A stretch of DNA of 64,000 nucleotides from Paenibacillus sp. MAEPY2 (GTDB lineage Bacteria; Bacillota; Bacilli; Paenibacillales; Paenibacillaceae), in the NCBI RefSeq assembly GCF_000499205.1, contig NZ_AWUK01000004.1, forward strand, positions 124,001 to 188,000, written 5' to 3'. The position numbers were made by a program, and so were the translations under genes. Positions 8,718 through 18,011 of this stretch are shown here, piece by piece. The stretch's first letter is position 1; every line of letters starts with the position of its first letter. The notes under the pieces are model-generated. The model was given only the letters and a program-made list of their open reading frames with translations, did no database searches and was not told where the DNA came from.

Positions 8718-8893
8718 CCCCCTGTCCTACATCTATATAAACGCTAACACCAACAATTCTAGAAAAGGCTGGTATAGCGGTCATACGACGTCAGTTGTTG
8801 TAACTGAGATAGGACGTTGTTGTTACTCCCAGTATATTCTCAATGCAACAGAAATGTTCGGCAAGTCTGGAGTCCAAATGTGTGATTTACCGC

Positions 8894-10144
8894 CTATTTG
8901 GCAGAAGTTCCACTCGAAGCAGTGGAAACATTAAATGATTTCTTCACTGTTGTCCCATCTTTATCCGTCTCATAATTGAATACGGTACTATCCGTGGACC
9001 AACTCGCAGATTTTAGCGTCCCCCCCACATTTCGCTGCTCGACCAAATTAAGCACATCCGGGTCATTGGCAGATTTAGAGTAGATGCTGATCTGATCGTC
9101 GAGCAGCATGACCAGATAGGAGCCATCTGGTGACTTCCATTCTTTTGGAGTTGTATTGGAAAGGGCACCCGAATCTGTGGCAGCGAATCCTTTGTTGCCT
9201 CCCGCTGCATCCATGCCCGTCTCGGAATCAGGAGTCGTCGTACTCTCCGTTGGCTCTTCTACCTTAATGTCGGGCATATCCTGAGAAGTGAATGATTGTG
9301 CGTCCCCAGTTTCAGGCTCCGTTGCTCCGTTTCCATCAGAGCCTGCTGGTGGTGCGGTAGCAGTTCCTGTATCCTCATTTTTTTGCTGATTCACACTTTT
9401 CGTACTATCAGCAGAATCGGAACTGGAAGGAGTGCCTTTCGTATCAGTACTCTTGTTCGTTTCGGACCCGGAAGCTGGCTGTTTAGGCGTTGGATTTTCC
9501 TTTGTTACAGGTTCCTGTGCCTTCTCGGAGCCATCTTCCTCAGGAGCAGTCTCTGGAGGTTTTTTATCTTCAACAAATGGCTGGTTAAAATCTTCAATTA
9601 ATGAACTGCTATCACTCGATGCAGCGGATGGTTCATCGTTGTTAATCTCTCTGCTCACTGGATTTTGATCGGCATTTCCGCCTTCTTGATTACTTCCAGT
9701 GCTCATCATCACTTCGGCATTCTCTATCTTCTCTGGCTGATATCCAAAGATTGCTATACCGAGAACAACAGCTGCTGCTGCTGCACCCAAGGACATCCGA
9801 CCAGCCATGGAATTCAACCATTTTTGCTTCGGTTTCCGCTCACTTGAACGCTGTAAATTCTCAAATGCAGCAGGGACAGGACTCATTTCCTGTATTGTAC
9901 TGCTTTGTTCTCTTTTCGCTTCGTCGATTGCATCCAATTGGGGCATAATGGCGTCAACCAGACTGAATCTCGGGGTTACCTGCGGCAAATCTTCCAGTTC
10001 TCTGGAGAGAGCTCTGAGCAAACTAAAATTTTCGGCGCACTCCGCGCATTGGGCTACATGCTGTAGCATCTGCGCGGTTTCGGCCTCGCCCAGATCATGA
10101 TCCAGATACCGGTGCATCCATTCCACCACCTCTTCGCATTTCAT
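8894..10144 (-). CDS. Zinc-binding anti-sigma factor with long extracytoplasmic tail
   Basis: 416 residues. Residues 1-60 form a ZAS/zf-HC2 anti-sigma domain with H-x3-C-x2-C (HVAQCAEC, about 29-36), which binds the ECF sigma factor in the cytoplasm. A single membrane segment lies at about 116-134. A long region of low complexity follows (about 140-330, rich in Ser, Thr, Pro, Glu, Asp), probably spanning the cell wall. The C-terminal 90 residues (WKSPDGSYLVMLLDD...LKSASWSTDSTVFNYE) look like one or two blades of a TolB/WD-type propeller. Its ATG overlaps the stop of the sigma gene by four bases, so the two are translationally coupled. The inducing signal is unknown; the tail is the likely sensor. 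Confidence 0.85.
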   Translation of the reverse strand: MKCEEVVEWMHRYLDHDLGEAETAQMLQHVAQCAECAENFSLLRALSRELEDLPQVTPRFSLVDAIMPQLDAIDEAKREQSSTIQEMSPVPAAFENLQRSSERKPKQKWLNSMAGRMSLGAAAAAVVLGIAIFGYQPEKIENAEVMMSTGSNQEGGNADQNPVSREINNDEPSAASSDSSSLIEDFNQPFVEDKKPPETAPEEDGSEKAQEPVTKENPTPKQPASGSETNKSTDTKGTPSSSDSADSTKSVNQQKNEDTGTATAPPAGSDGNGATEPETGDAQSFTSQDMPDIKVEEPTESTTTPDSETGMDAAGGNKGFAATDSGALSNTTPKEWKSPDGSYLVMLLDDQISIYSKSANDPDVLNLVEQRNVGGTLKSASWSTDSTVFNYETDKDGTTVKKSFNVSTASSGTSAK

Positions 10145-10689
10145 CCTGTCACACCACCTTTCTGATACTCCTGTAGTAGATTCTGTAATTGCTGTCTAGC
10201 TCTAAATAAATAAGATTTAACCGTATTCAACGGAAGATCGAGGCAATCCGCAATTTCGTTATAGGATAAGTCCTGCAAATATCTTAGAACAATAACGGTA
10301 CGGTGATGCTCAGGTAGCTTATTAATAGCATCCTGTATATCCTTTGCCACATACGTGGACATCACTTCGAATTCCACGTCCTGATTGTCCTGAAAAACCA
10401 TATCATGCTCGTCAATGGAGACGGAAGGCTTGGTTCTTCTGAATTTATCAATACAGATATTCGTGACGATGCGCTGTACCCATGTCTTAAACTGGGCCTT
10501 TTCCTCATATGAGTTAATCTTGGTGTAAATTCGGATCAACGCTTCCTGAGCAGCATCCAAAGCGTCCTGTTCATTATTTAGAATGTAATATGCGGTCCGA
10601 TAAACATGCTGTTCAATGTCCCGCAATAGGGTAATTAGAGCGTCGCGATCGCCCGATTGAGCGGCTCTGATGAGTTCCGGCTCTACCAC
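10141..10689 (-). CDS. ECF (sigma-70 family) RNA polymerase sigma factor
   Basis: 182 residues. Region 2 (about 15-85) contains DALDAAQEALIRIYTKI and FKTWVQRIVTNICIDKFRR. Region 4 (about 120-172) is a helix-turn-helix, LPEHHRTVIVLRYLQDLSYNEIADCLDLP followed by TVKSYLFRARQQL (written here in parts). It resembles SigW/SigV/SigM-class factors. The downstream gene encodes its anti-sigma factor. A TGCAAC-N17-CGTCTG element upstream has the form of an ECF target promoter, implying autoregulation. Confidence 0.92.
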   Translation of the reverse strand: MVEPELIRAAQSGDRDALITLLRDIEQHVYRTAYYILNNEQDALDAAQEALIRIYTKINSYEEKAQFKTWVQRIVTNICIDKFRRTKPSVSIDEHDMVFQDNQDVEFEVMSTYVAKDIQDAINKLPEHHRTVIVLRYLQDLSYNEIADCLDLPLNTVKSYLFRARQQLQNLLQEYQKGGVTG

Positions 10690-10717
10690 AAAGGATCCCC
10701 CTCTCCCTGCAACCTTA

Positions 10718-10746
10718 CAGACGTGACCATCAATAAAATTGTTGCA
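10718..10746 (-). promoter_or_regulatory. Candidate autoregulated ECF promoter
   Basis: Minus-strand TGCAAC (complement 10741-10746), 17 bp, CGTCTG (complement 10718-10723), about 30 bp before the sigma gene. Bacillus sigma-M-type promoters read TGAAAC-N16/17-CGTCTA, so both boxes fit with one change each. The remaining gap up to 11005 is A/T-rich and holds no other gene that I can support. Confidence 0.6.
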
Positions 10747-11005
10747 AAGTTAAGTATATTTTTATATTGCCATAACAAAATAACGGCTTATGTATTGGGG
10801 CCGCTGAAATCTTCTCTTAGAATAACAGAAATTGCATAACGAGTCATCAAGCCAGCTCAAAAGTCATTCCAGTACTTACACGACTCAATTTAATTACAAT
10901 GGCATACATTATAGCTAACAACACTTATAGCACTGAAAATAAAAAAGTTCAAATTTTGTACAAATTTAAGCTCATTTTAATGTAATTTTCATGAAAACAG
11001 TGTAT

Positions 11006-11017
11006 TGTAAATTTACA
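11006..11017. promoter_or_regulatory. 12-bp perfect palindrome upstream of the small gene
   Basis: TGTAAATTTACA lies 22 bp before the start codon at 11040, in an A/T-rich stretch. Possible operator; could also be chance in A/T-rich DNA. Confidence 0.35.
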
Positions 11018-11039
11018 TTCATAACACGAGGTGATGAGC

Positions 11040-11342
11040 ATGCCAGCTCTTGCAAAAATTCAAGCGTTAAAAGAACAAATGCCCAAAGAATATCAAAGCA
11101 TATCCCATTTTGTGGAACATGCATTGCAGTCTATTGATACCCTGGTTGAGGAACATCGGAAGTACACCGCTGCACAAGCATTATACGGCGACAAAATCGT
11201 CGGAACGGAAGAACGCTTGTACAGAGAAACCGTGCTTGATGTACGAGCACAGCTCTTGCTGACGCTTGAGAAAACGGTGGAAGATCTGTTGCACAAAGGC
11301 GACAAACATTGGAGCAAACATTTCAAAGATGGCGTTGAATAA
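11040..11342 (+). CDS. Unknown small helical protein
   Basis: 100 residues, charged and predicted almost entirely helical, with no signal peptide, membrane segment or cysteine. I do not recognise the family. The start is the ATG after GAGGTGATGAGC (MPALAKIQALKEQ); upstream in-frame GTG and ATG codons overlap that ribosome site. It stands alone, flanked by a palindrome upstream and a strong terminator downstream, so it is its own transcription unit. Confidence 0.75.
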   Translation: MPALAKIQALKEQMPKEYQSISHFVEHALQSIDTLVEEHRKYTAAQALYGDKIVGTEERLYRETVLDVRAQLLLTLEKTVEDLLHKGDKHWSKHFKDGVE

Positions 11343-11373
11343 TTCTTACATTATTCCAAATGTTTAAAAAATG

Positions 11374-11424
11374 GCCCTCTTTCCGGTATTCTCCCCGAGG
11401 AGTATAACGGAAAGAGGGCTTTTG
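11374..11424. terminator. Strong terminator between convergent genes
   Basis: GCCCTCTTTCCG (11374-11385) pairs perfectly with CGGAAAGAGGGC (11408-11419), with TTTT on the plus side. It may serve both the small gene and the convergent stalk-domain gene. Confidence 0.8.
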
Positions 11425-11464
11425 GTTTCATTCTACGAGTAGATGATACTCTTCATACATACAA

Positions 11465-13474
11465 TTAATAAATGACAATCAGTTTTCCGCCAACAAAACC
11501 TAAAGCACGTATACCTGCCGAACTGCTATATACCCACACTTCAATTTTACCCTTTGAACTCATCTCTTGGGTTATACTTGTTGGATCTCCCCAGGCCAAA
11601 CGAGCCTGTGTTATATTCATCCCCAAGTCCACTTCCCCAGCGATAATCTTATTCCACGTGGATTGGGACCATTTGTATTTCTGATAAGGATCGTATGCAA
11701 AGAATTGATTGGTATCTGACAGCATCCCCGTGACCTTAGATGCAGTCCCTCCTGCATAAGCAACAACCGTTTTTCCTTTTGCATTACGGAACACAACGGA
11801 ATAACTCTTATCTCCAGAGTCAGACATCTCAATCTTAATATCTGTTATGGTCACTCTGCTGAAACGTTGTCCAAGATCCGTATAATCATTGATCCAATAA
11901 GACTTGCCAATTAATTTACTAAGGCTACCCAGTTCTTTTTTCTTGATCAAAGCAAGGGTATCCTTCGATTCAACAAGGATGGATGACTTTCCAACCAGAA
12001 CTTTTGCCTGTTTAAACTCTGCGTCCCATCGAACTTGAATACCTGCCGTCTGGCTTAACAGATGTGCAGGGAATACCGTTTGTCCATCGAGGGATTGCAC
12101 TTTTCCTTTCATCTTGATTTCCTTGTTGTTAAAGTGTGCAATTGCACTTCCTTTTTGCAAAGTAATTTTTTCATTTCCGAATTGAATCTCAAAAGATGAA
12201 CCTTTAACATCAACTTTGGCTCCCAGTGTTTTAAAAACAGGCTGCACTGGTAAATATACAGTTCCGTCTAACAATGCAGCGCCTGTAAGCTTTTGCTCTG
12301 ATTTAACGTTCAGTTGAATGCTCGAAGTCAGATCACCTATCTTTAAAGTTACTTGGGTTGTCCCCATTCCGCTAACCTTTAGTTTGCCTTCTCCTTCAAT
12401 TTGTGCAACTTGAGGTTGCTCTACTATAATTTCTTCTGGCAAAGGTATACGCTTGATTTTGAACCCATTGCTATAGTTCTCCTGAACAGTAAGTGTGATT
12501 TTATCTCCAATAAATGCTTCTTTGGAAGAGGCAATCAACGTTACTTTATTTAAAGAAGGAGCTACGAGTGGGGTAATTTTCCCATTGTCATAAATGACCC
12601 AAGATCCGTCTTGTAATTGTGCATATAGTTCATCCAGATCATACGAATGTACAAGCTGATTCACATTAGTTAATCCTGGCAATTGTTCTGACTTGTATTT
12701 TGCGGTTCGATCATAACTCCATACAGTTCCATCATTCTTCACCGTGAGCAGCTTATGCGTTCTTCCCCACCAGATCATGGATTGGACGTCACTAGCAATA
12801 GTCACCTGTTCGTCCTCGTACATCACACTTACAATAACTACAGAACCATCGTTCTTTAATACTGCTGCGTATGCGCTGTTCATTGCGATAGCTTTACCAT
12901 CAGGTACCTTGCCTGCTTTGCGCACTTTGTTTCGATAGTCGGCATAATAAACGTCTCCTGACGAGGATAATGCGCTATAAGCATATTCCTCATCATATGG
13001 ACCAACATCAATAATGGAATCCAGACCTTTAATCTGTTCTCCTTTAGTATGAAGTGTTCCATCCTGAAGAAGAACCAGACCATGCCCATACACCTTCACG
13101 ATTCCATTGTATTGATAAACATCTGGCTTATCCGCGTTGTCCTTATCCCAGCGATAGACTTGTCCATTAGCAGTCCACCCAAAGACTGAGTGAGTGTCAG
13201 CTTTTGAGATACCGATCAAATCTCGACTTTGTGTCCATACTCCACTGGTGATCCCTTTGGACCAAATTGTACCATTATCAAGTAAATAGTCATTACGATC
13301 CAGCACGGAAGAGATTGAGCTGTTGGAGCTGGATGCCGCAACCACAGGGGACTGACCGGCTATCAATCCGATAACTAAAAATCCCATCCATAATGCTATT
13401 GTCCTTTTGATCCATCTAGCTCTACTCTTCTGTGTTGCGTTGTTGTTGCGTTGAGTGAATTCTACAAGTTCCAT
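11465..13474 (-). CDS. Exported RCC1-like / Ig-like / stalk-domain protein
   Basis: 669 residues. An N-terminal hydrophobic segment (about 26-47, ending PVVAASS) is a signal peptide or anchor. Residues about 55-310 carry repeats of the kind L..DGT....G (for example LLQDGTLHTKG, VLKNDGSVVIVS, VKNDGTVWSYD), typical of RCC1-type propellers. Residues about 330-395 look like a bacterial Ig-like (Big_2) domain (KLKVSGMGTTQVTLKIGD). Residues about 398-495 match the copper-amine-oxidase N-terminal-like 'stalk' domain (LDGTVYLPVQPVFKTLGAKV, then VFPAHLLSQTAGIQVRWD). The last 150 residues are unassigned. Stalk-domain proteins are abundant in Paenibacillus envelopes; a wall-associated role is inferred. 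RBS AAGGGATC precedes the ATG. Confidence 0.78.
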   Translation of the reverse strand: MELVEFTQRNNNATQKSRARWIKRTIALWMGFLVIGLIAGQSPVVAASSSNSSISSVLDRNDYLLDNGTIWSKGITSGVWTQSRDLIGISKADTHSVFGWTANGQVYRWDKDNADKPDVYQYNGIVKVYGHGLVLLQDGTLHTKGEQIKGLDSIIDVGPYDEEYAYSALSSSGDVYYADYRNKVRKAGKVPDGKAIAMNSAYAAVLKNDGSVVIVSVMYEDEQVTIASDVQSMIWWGRTHKLLTVKNDGTVWSYDRTAKYKSEQLPGLTNVNQLVHSYDLDELYAQLQDGSWVIYDNGKITPLVAPSLNKVTLIASSKEAFIGDKITLTVQENYSNGFKIKRIPLPEEIIVEQPQVAQIEGEGKLKVSGMGTTQVTLKIGDLTSSIQLNVKSEQKLTGAALLDGTVYLPVQPVFKTLGAKVDVKGSSFEIQFGNEKITLQKGSAIAHFNNKEIKMKGKVQSLDGQTVFPAHLLSQTAGIQVRWDAEFKQAKVLVGKSSILVESKDTLALIKKKELGSLSKLIGKSYWINDYTDLGQRFSRVTITDIKIEMSDSGDKSYSVVFRNAKGKTVVAYAGGTASKVTGMLSDTNQFFAYDPYQKYKWSQSTWNKIIAGEVDLGMNITQARLAWGDPTSITQEMSSKGKIEVWVYSSSAGIRALGFVGGKLIVIY

Positions 13475-13597
13475 TTTTTTGATCCCTTCTTATTATGTAT
13501 GTTGCTACGATCACTAGGTATCTCTGCTCTTTAATCAAAACTGAGCCTAAGTATTATTCGGTAAAAATAACCATTATCCTCCACGATGAAAAAATCA

Positions 13598-16462
13598 TTA
13601 TGGGCTGTTTGGAACCAATTTGTAGCGCACATCAATATCCCCGTCTTTAATCCTCATCTGAATCTCCCCCATTTGATCTGTACGATAGATGTCTGTACCC
13701 GAATCCACAAGACGTTCAAGCACTCCAGGATTGGGATGTCCATATGTATTGTTGGCCCCTGCAGATATCACGGAAGCCGATGCATTCCAGTACTGTAACC
13801 AAGCTTCGGTAGAAGAAGTTTTGCTCCCGTGATGTGCAACTTTTAACACATCAATGGTGACCGGAGCATCCTCATGATTTTCCCCCGCCTGACGTGTAAA
13901 CATCTCCTGAACGGAAACATCTGCTAATGCAGCATCTGCATCCTGCTGTACAAATGAGGCTGCGAGAGATCCATCCTGAATCATATAGAGCAGATCCTGC
14001 TCGGCTGCAGCATCCATATCTCCTGTGAACAATAGGGAGGCGCCTGCCATTTCCAGCATAAAGACAACCGAATCATGATTCTGATGTTCCGAAACGGGCA
14101 ATCTTTCTCCTGTATCCATCGTTTTCTCCAGATCCGGATATATAAAATGTAATCTGGTCTCTCCATCCGGCGCGTAGGACATCCCCTGGCGAATGGCATA
14201 TAACGGAATCTTCTTCTCGATAGCTGTATCCAGCAATTTCTCAAAATTGGCTGTACCGCTAGTTGTCCCATTGAACATGAATCGTTTCACCGGAATTTGT
14301 TCAAGCACCGCCTGTAATCCCCCGGCATGATCCTGATCAGCATGGGTTACGATTACGGCGTCCAGTCGATGAATGCCTCGTTTTTTCAATAAAGGAACTA
14401 CCACCTTGGCCCCTACTTCATATGGATCACGCCGTGTCTTCCAGGATTGTTCGGACTTTCCAAACTGGACCGTGCCCCCGCCATCGACCAAAATATGTTT
14501 ACCTCCGGGAGTTGTAATTAGTGTGCTGTCGCCTTGTCCAATATCCAAAAATTGCACCACTCCCGCACCCGCAGGCTGGGGCGTCTGGTATGCCCACCAT
14601 AGTCCCGCTACAAAGCTAATGGCCAACAGGGCACACATCCATTTGTGGAAGATGTTCATCCGTTCACCAGAGTAAAAACCCGCCCCACGCGCAGCAAATG
14701 CACTGCTATATTCCGGCCAGGCTATGCTTGCACTTAATGTGGTCATTGAACCATGATTAGCTTCACGTCCATCTTTATTTAATCCATGTGATGATACGTT
14801 AGACAACGCAGACAGCCCCAGAGCCGCTCTGGACGATCCTCCAGCATGCCGATGAACCAGAGGAGCCGTGTCCTCTTCTGAGCCCTGGGCAATAGGCTGT
14901 TCACCTGAGCCGCGATGAAGGGTACGCAAAAGCGCATAGAGAACAGCATAATATGCTGCAATCCACAGCAACGAAGGTGTAGCCCATATCAGCACAAAGC
15001 CCGGCAAGCTGTTCATCCACTCCGTACTTGCAAAGGTCATTTTGTTCAGCAAAATAGCAATCCACGCCAACGGTTTAGCCAGAGGCATCCAAAGAAGCGA
15101 TAAAATCAGGGCTACCGTTCCAAGCGGAAGCACAATCGCGCTAATCAAGGAGACTAGCAGGAAGTTTGCAACAAATGACAGCAGTGAAAACTGGTTGAAA
15201 TACAGAATCGTTACCGGAAAAGAAATCAGCTGTGCTGTTACCGTCACGGAAGCTGTTGCTGCAAGTCCTTTGGGCCAACTACTAAATAGTCGATTAATCA
15301 GCGGCATATATATCATCAGTCCGGCTGTTACCAGAAAGGATAGCTGGAAACTCACGCTTAGTAAAAAATACGGGTTCCACCACATCATCAACAACGCTGC
15401 TGCACTAATCATCTGCAACCCATCCCTGGCAAGCCCACGCCGCGCCATATACAAACCAATCATCGACATAATTCCCGCACGAATCACCGATGGCGAACCG
15501 CCAGACAATAGTACATATGCAGGTATTAACAGCAACACAATGGTGAGCGATGTTTCCCTGGTTAACCTAAGCCAGGATAAAAGGAGCAGCAGCGATGCCA
15601 CATACACCGCGACATGCGTTCCGGAGATCGCCAAGATATGAGTTAAACCAAGCTGTGAAAACTGACCATATGTATCTGGATCTATATCTTTAGACATCCC
15701 AATAATCAGACCTTTCATATATCCAGCATGAGGTTCGGGGAATAACTGTTCTACCGCTGCGCCGAGCTTATGTCTGACCACGTCATTCCACCGGAGAATA
15801 TTGAGTTTCCCCAGTCCTTCAGGCGGAATGTTGGTTACCGAGCTGGCACCCTTCACTTTAAACAACCAATGGATATGAAGAGTCCTTAAGTAATTTCGAT
15901 AGTCAAATCCGCCAAAGTTTCTGGCTTCGCCGGGAAGCGCAAGCGCACCCGTCAACGTTATCGTATCCCCTCGCTTCCAGCCTGCTGCTACCTGCTGTTC
16001 TTCTTCCTCAGCCAGACGAACTTGGACCATCAGACGTTCTCTCAAGTTAGGCTCAGTTCGCGCTTCCGACGCTGGTGCCAATGTTGTATCGGATTGCGGG
16101 AGCATGGAGGTAATCTGCATTTCAAAATCGGCCCGATCCCCATCTATGCGTACATCCGACATCAGGGTTCCTTCAAATGTAGCTGCATAACCATCCAAAT
16201 CCTCGGCAGCCGTATGTGTGATCTCGGGCAGACTGCTCCGATTCCGCGTATCATTCCATTCCCAGTGCACAGCACCGCCGATGAGTGCTCCGATCAGTAA
16301 CAAGATGGACCAACCGCGTATATCAATCATTCGTAGCAACAACGGCAGACAAACGAGCGCGCCAATCATTCCTACGAGCAGGGACCAGCCTGATAACGCA
16401 CATGCCATCCCGCTACCGCATAACCAGCAGACGGTAAATACCAGTAAAGGTCTGCCTTTCAT
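13598..16462 (-). CDS. comEC: ComEC/Rec2, DNA uptake channel with metallo-beta-lactamase domain
   Basis: 954 residues from the ATG preceded by AAGGAGGC; the open frame runs 37 codons further with no ribosome site. The N terminus has membrane segments and a DUF4131-type domain. The central competence domain (about 235-510) has many membrane helices and contains GLIIGMSKDI and LGLTHILAISGTHVAVY. The C-terminal metallo-beta-lactamase domain (about 625-950) has VTHADQDHAGG, which fits H-x-D-x-D-H. ComEC carries single-stranded DNA through the membrane; the C-terminal domain is thought to degrade the non-transported strand. Unusually, a hairpin terminator stands 40 bp upstream, between it and comEB. 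Confidence 0.95.
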   Translation of the reverse strand: MKGRPLLVFTVCWLCGSGMACALSGWSLLVGMIGALVCLPLLLRMIDIRGWSILLLIGALIGGAVHWEWNDTRNRSSLPEITHTAAEDLDGYAATFEGTLMSDVRIDGDRADFEMQITSMLPQSDTTLAPASEARTEPNLRERLMVQVRLAEEEEQQVAAGWKRGDTITLTGALALPGEARNFGGFDYRNYLRTLHIHWLFKVKGASSVTNIPPEGLGKLNILRWNDVVRHKLGAAVEQLFPEPHAGYMKGLIIGMSKDIDPDTYGQFSQLGLTHILAISGTHVAVYVASLLLLLSWLRLTRETSLTIVLLLIPAYVLLSGGSPSVIRAGIMSMIGLYMARRGLARDGLQMISAAALLMMWWNPYFLLSVSFQLSFLVTAGLMIYMPLINRLFSSWPKGLAATASVTVTAQLISFPVTILYFNQFSLLSFVANFLLVSLISAIVLPLGTVALILSLLWMPLAKPLAWIAILLNKMTFASTEWMNSLPGFVLIWATPSLLWIAAYYAVLYALLRTLHRGSGEQPIAQGSEEDTAPLVHRHAGGSSRAALGLSALSNVSSHGLNKDGREANHGSMTTLSASIAWPEYSSAFAARGAGFYSGERMNIFHKWMCALLAISFVAGLWWAYQTPQPAGAGVVQFLDIGQGDSTLITTPGGKHILVDGGGTVQFGKSEQSWKTRRDPYEVGAKVVVPLLKKRGIHRLDAVIVTHADQDHAGGLQAVLEQIPVKRFMFNGTTSGTANFEKLLDTAIEKKIPLYAIRQGMSYAPDGETRLHFIYPDLEKTMDTGERLPVSEHQNHDSVVFMLEMAGASLLFTGDMDAAAEQDLLYMIQDGSLAASFVQQDADAALADVSVQEMFTRQAGENHEDAPVTIDVLKVAHHGSKTSSTEAWLQYWNASASVISAGANNTYGHPNPGVLERLVDSGTDIYRTDQMGEIQMRIKDGDIDVRYKLVPNSP

Positions 16463-16498
16463 TTTCTTTGCCTCCTTCTTTTTGCGCGTATGAACGCA

Positions 16499-16536
16499 GA
16501 AAAACCCCCGGCAGCTGTTCCAGCAACCGGAGGTTC
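16499..16536 (-). terminator. Terminator or attenuator between comEB and comEC
   Basis: Minus-strand stem CCTCCGG-TTGCTGGAACAGCTG-CCGGGGG followed by TTTTT. As comEC has no obvious separate promoter, this may act as a partial terminator that lowers comEC expression. Confidence 0.7.
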
Positions 16537-16565
16537 TTCCCCGCAAATTTGATATTATATGTGTT

Positions 16566-17087
16566 CTAGTCACTTACCGTCATCATCGTCTCACGCGGAG
16601 GCTGGTAATTTTCCAGTCGGCGAAACGTAATGCCTTTTTGCTTCATCATGTCCGTAACCTTGCCTGTATCCTTGGGATATGGGCGATGAAATACGATTTC
16701 TGTAATGCCGCTATTCGCGAGCATATTGGAGCAAGTCCAGCAAGGTTCATCCGTAACATATACAGAAGAGCCTTCGCGGTCAATGCGATCAGTGAACAAA
16801 AGCAAGTTCTGCTCCGCATGAATGGTACGAATACAGCGTTGCTTTTTGACCATTTCCTCCTGACCGTCGGTTACCACCAGCTCATATTCTTCCGAGATCA
16901 TGCACCCTGCTTCAGAGCAGTCCGGAACTCCCATGGGCGCACCATTATAAGCTGTTCCAAGCAGTTTCTTCCCCTGAACAAGTACGGCGCCAACATGACG
17001 GCGTGAACAGCGGGAACGGGTTGAGACCATATATGCGATGTCCATGAAATACGTATCCCAGTCTTTGCGTACGTCTGTTGTACTCAT
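16566..17087 (-). CDS. comEB: ComEB-type dCMP deaminase
   Basis: 173 residues of the cytidine/deoxycytidylate deaminase family. Zinc ligands and the catalytic Glu are visible as HAEQNLL (about 91-97) and PCWTCSNML (about 118-126). ComEB-like CSRRHVGAVLV is near the N terminus. It makes dUMP from dCMP for dTTP synthesis; its presence in the competence operon is conserved, but its role in transformation is unclear. Start chosen at the ATG with GGGAGGGAAACGG upstream; a longer in-frame reading has no support. Confidence 0.92.
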   Translation of the reverse strand: MSTTDVRKDWDTYFMDIAYMVSTRSRCSRRHVGAVLVQGKKLLGTAYNGAPMGVPDCSEAGCMISEEYELVVTDGQEEMVKKQRCIRTIHAEQNLLLFTDRIDREGSSVYVTDEPCWTCSNMLANSGITEIVFHRPYPKDTGKVTDMMKQKGITFRRLENYQPPRETMMTVSD

Positions 17088-17234
17088 AACCGTTTCCCTC
17101 CCGTCCGATACAAGTTGAATCCATATAGATTTCATCCAGACACCCAGCGTACAGAAACCTTTCGATTGCTGTAATGTCATTTCAAATCCAACTTATCAAA
17201 TCCAACTTATATCGTAATATTTAATATATTGTTA

Positions 17235-17825
17235 CTACCTGATCTGCACATAAGGAGCCATTTTCTCCAGCATCTTCATTCCGATTCCTTTCACTTTGGT
17301 CAGGTCGCTGACTTTGGTAAAAGGTCCATGCGAATTACGATAATCAATAATGGCTTGCGCCTTTTTCTCCCCAATTCCAGGGAGGTCCATAAGCTTGGCT
17401 ACCGGAGCTGTATTGACATCAATTTTACCATTGTCAACAGCTTCATTGCCGACCAATGCTTGATTATTGTCTGGTGAAACCACAGGTACATCCGACTTTG
17501 TTTCTCCCACATCTATTGAAACATCCGTTTGGTTGTTGCCTGCAACGCTCTGATTAGCTACCTTTTCCGTCGTAGCATTAATCTGGTTCGTCTCTGTGGA
17601 GGCCTCAGTAGTTGAAGGTCTCTGATCTGCACCGGGAGCCTTCGTTTGTTCCTGAACCAAAGTAGCCGACTGTACAGCAGGGGTTTCCTGCTCTATCGTC
17701 GGCTTCTCGGTGGCGAGCTGCATAGGTTCCCAGCCAGAAGGTGGCTGTTCACTTTTGCCCGACCATAATATCAATATACATCCAACCACCGCAGCAGCAA
17801 TGGTCATTCCCTTGTTCCATCTCAT
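17235..17825 (-). CDS. comEA: ComEA, membrane-anchored DNA receptor for competence
   Basis: 196 residues. An N-terminal membrane anchor (about 7-22) is followed by a long linker rich in Thr, Glu, Gln, Ser and Asn (about 30-125). The C-terminal 65 residues form the helix-hairpin-helix DNA-binding domain, with DVNTAPVAKLMDLPGIGEKK and KVKGIGMKMLEKMAPYV. ComEA binds double-stranded DNA outside the membrane and passes it to ComEC. The Gram-positive form usually has an SLBB-type oligomerisation domain in the middle; I see only low-complexity linker here. Start at the ATG after GGGAGAGGTG. Divergent from comER. Confidence 0.9.
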   Translation of the reverse strand: MRWNKGMTIAAAVVGCILILWSGKSEQPPSGWEPMQLATEKPTIEQETPAVQSATLVQEQTKAPGADQRPSTTEASTETNQINATTEKVANQSVAGNNQTDVSIDVGETKSDVPVVSPDNNQALVGNEAVDNGKIDVNTAPVAKLMDLPGIGEKKAQAIIDYRNSHGPFTKVSDLTKVKGIGMKMLEKMAPYVQIR

Positions 17826-18011
17826 GTCTTCCACACCTCTCCCTGGTTTCAAAATAAATCTATTCTGAACACGGGCGGTGCTTCCGAACCGTTGGACTTG
17901 CCTGGTAAACCAAGCTGTACTTTTTTCATGTCATGTCAAGCAGGTCCTGACGCATACACTAGAGGGAAAGAACTGCGCCATTACCGTAAAGCATGAAAGG
18001 AGGCCTGAACA

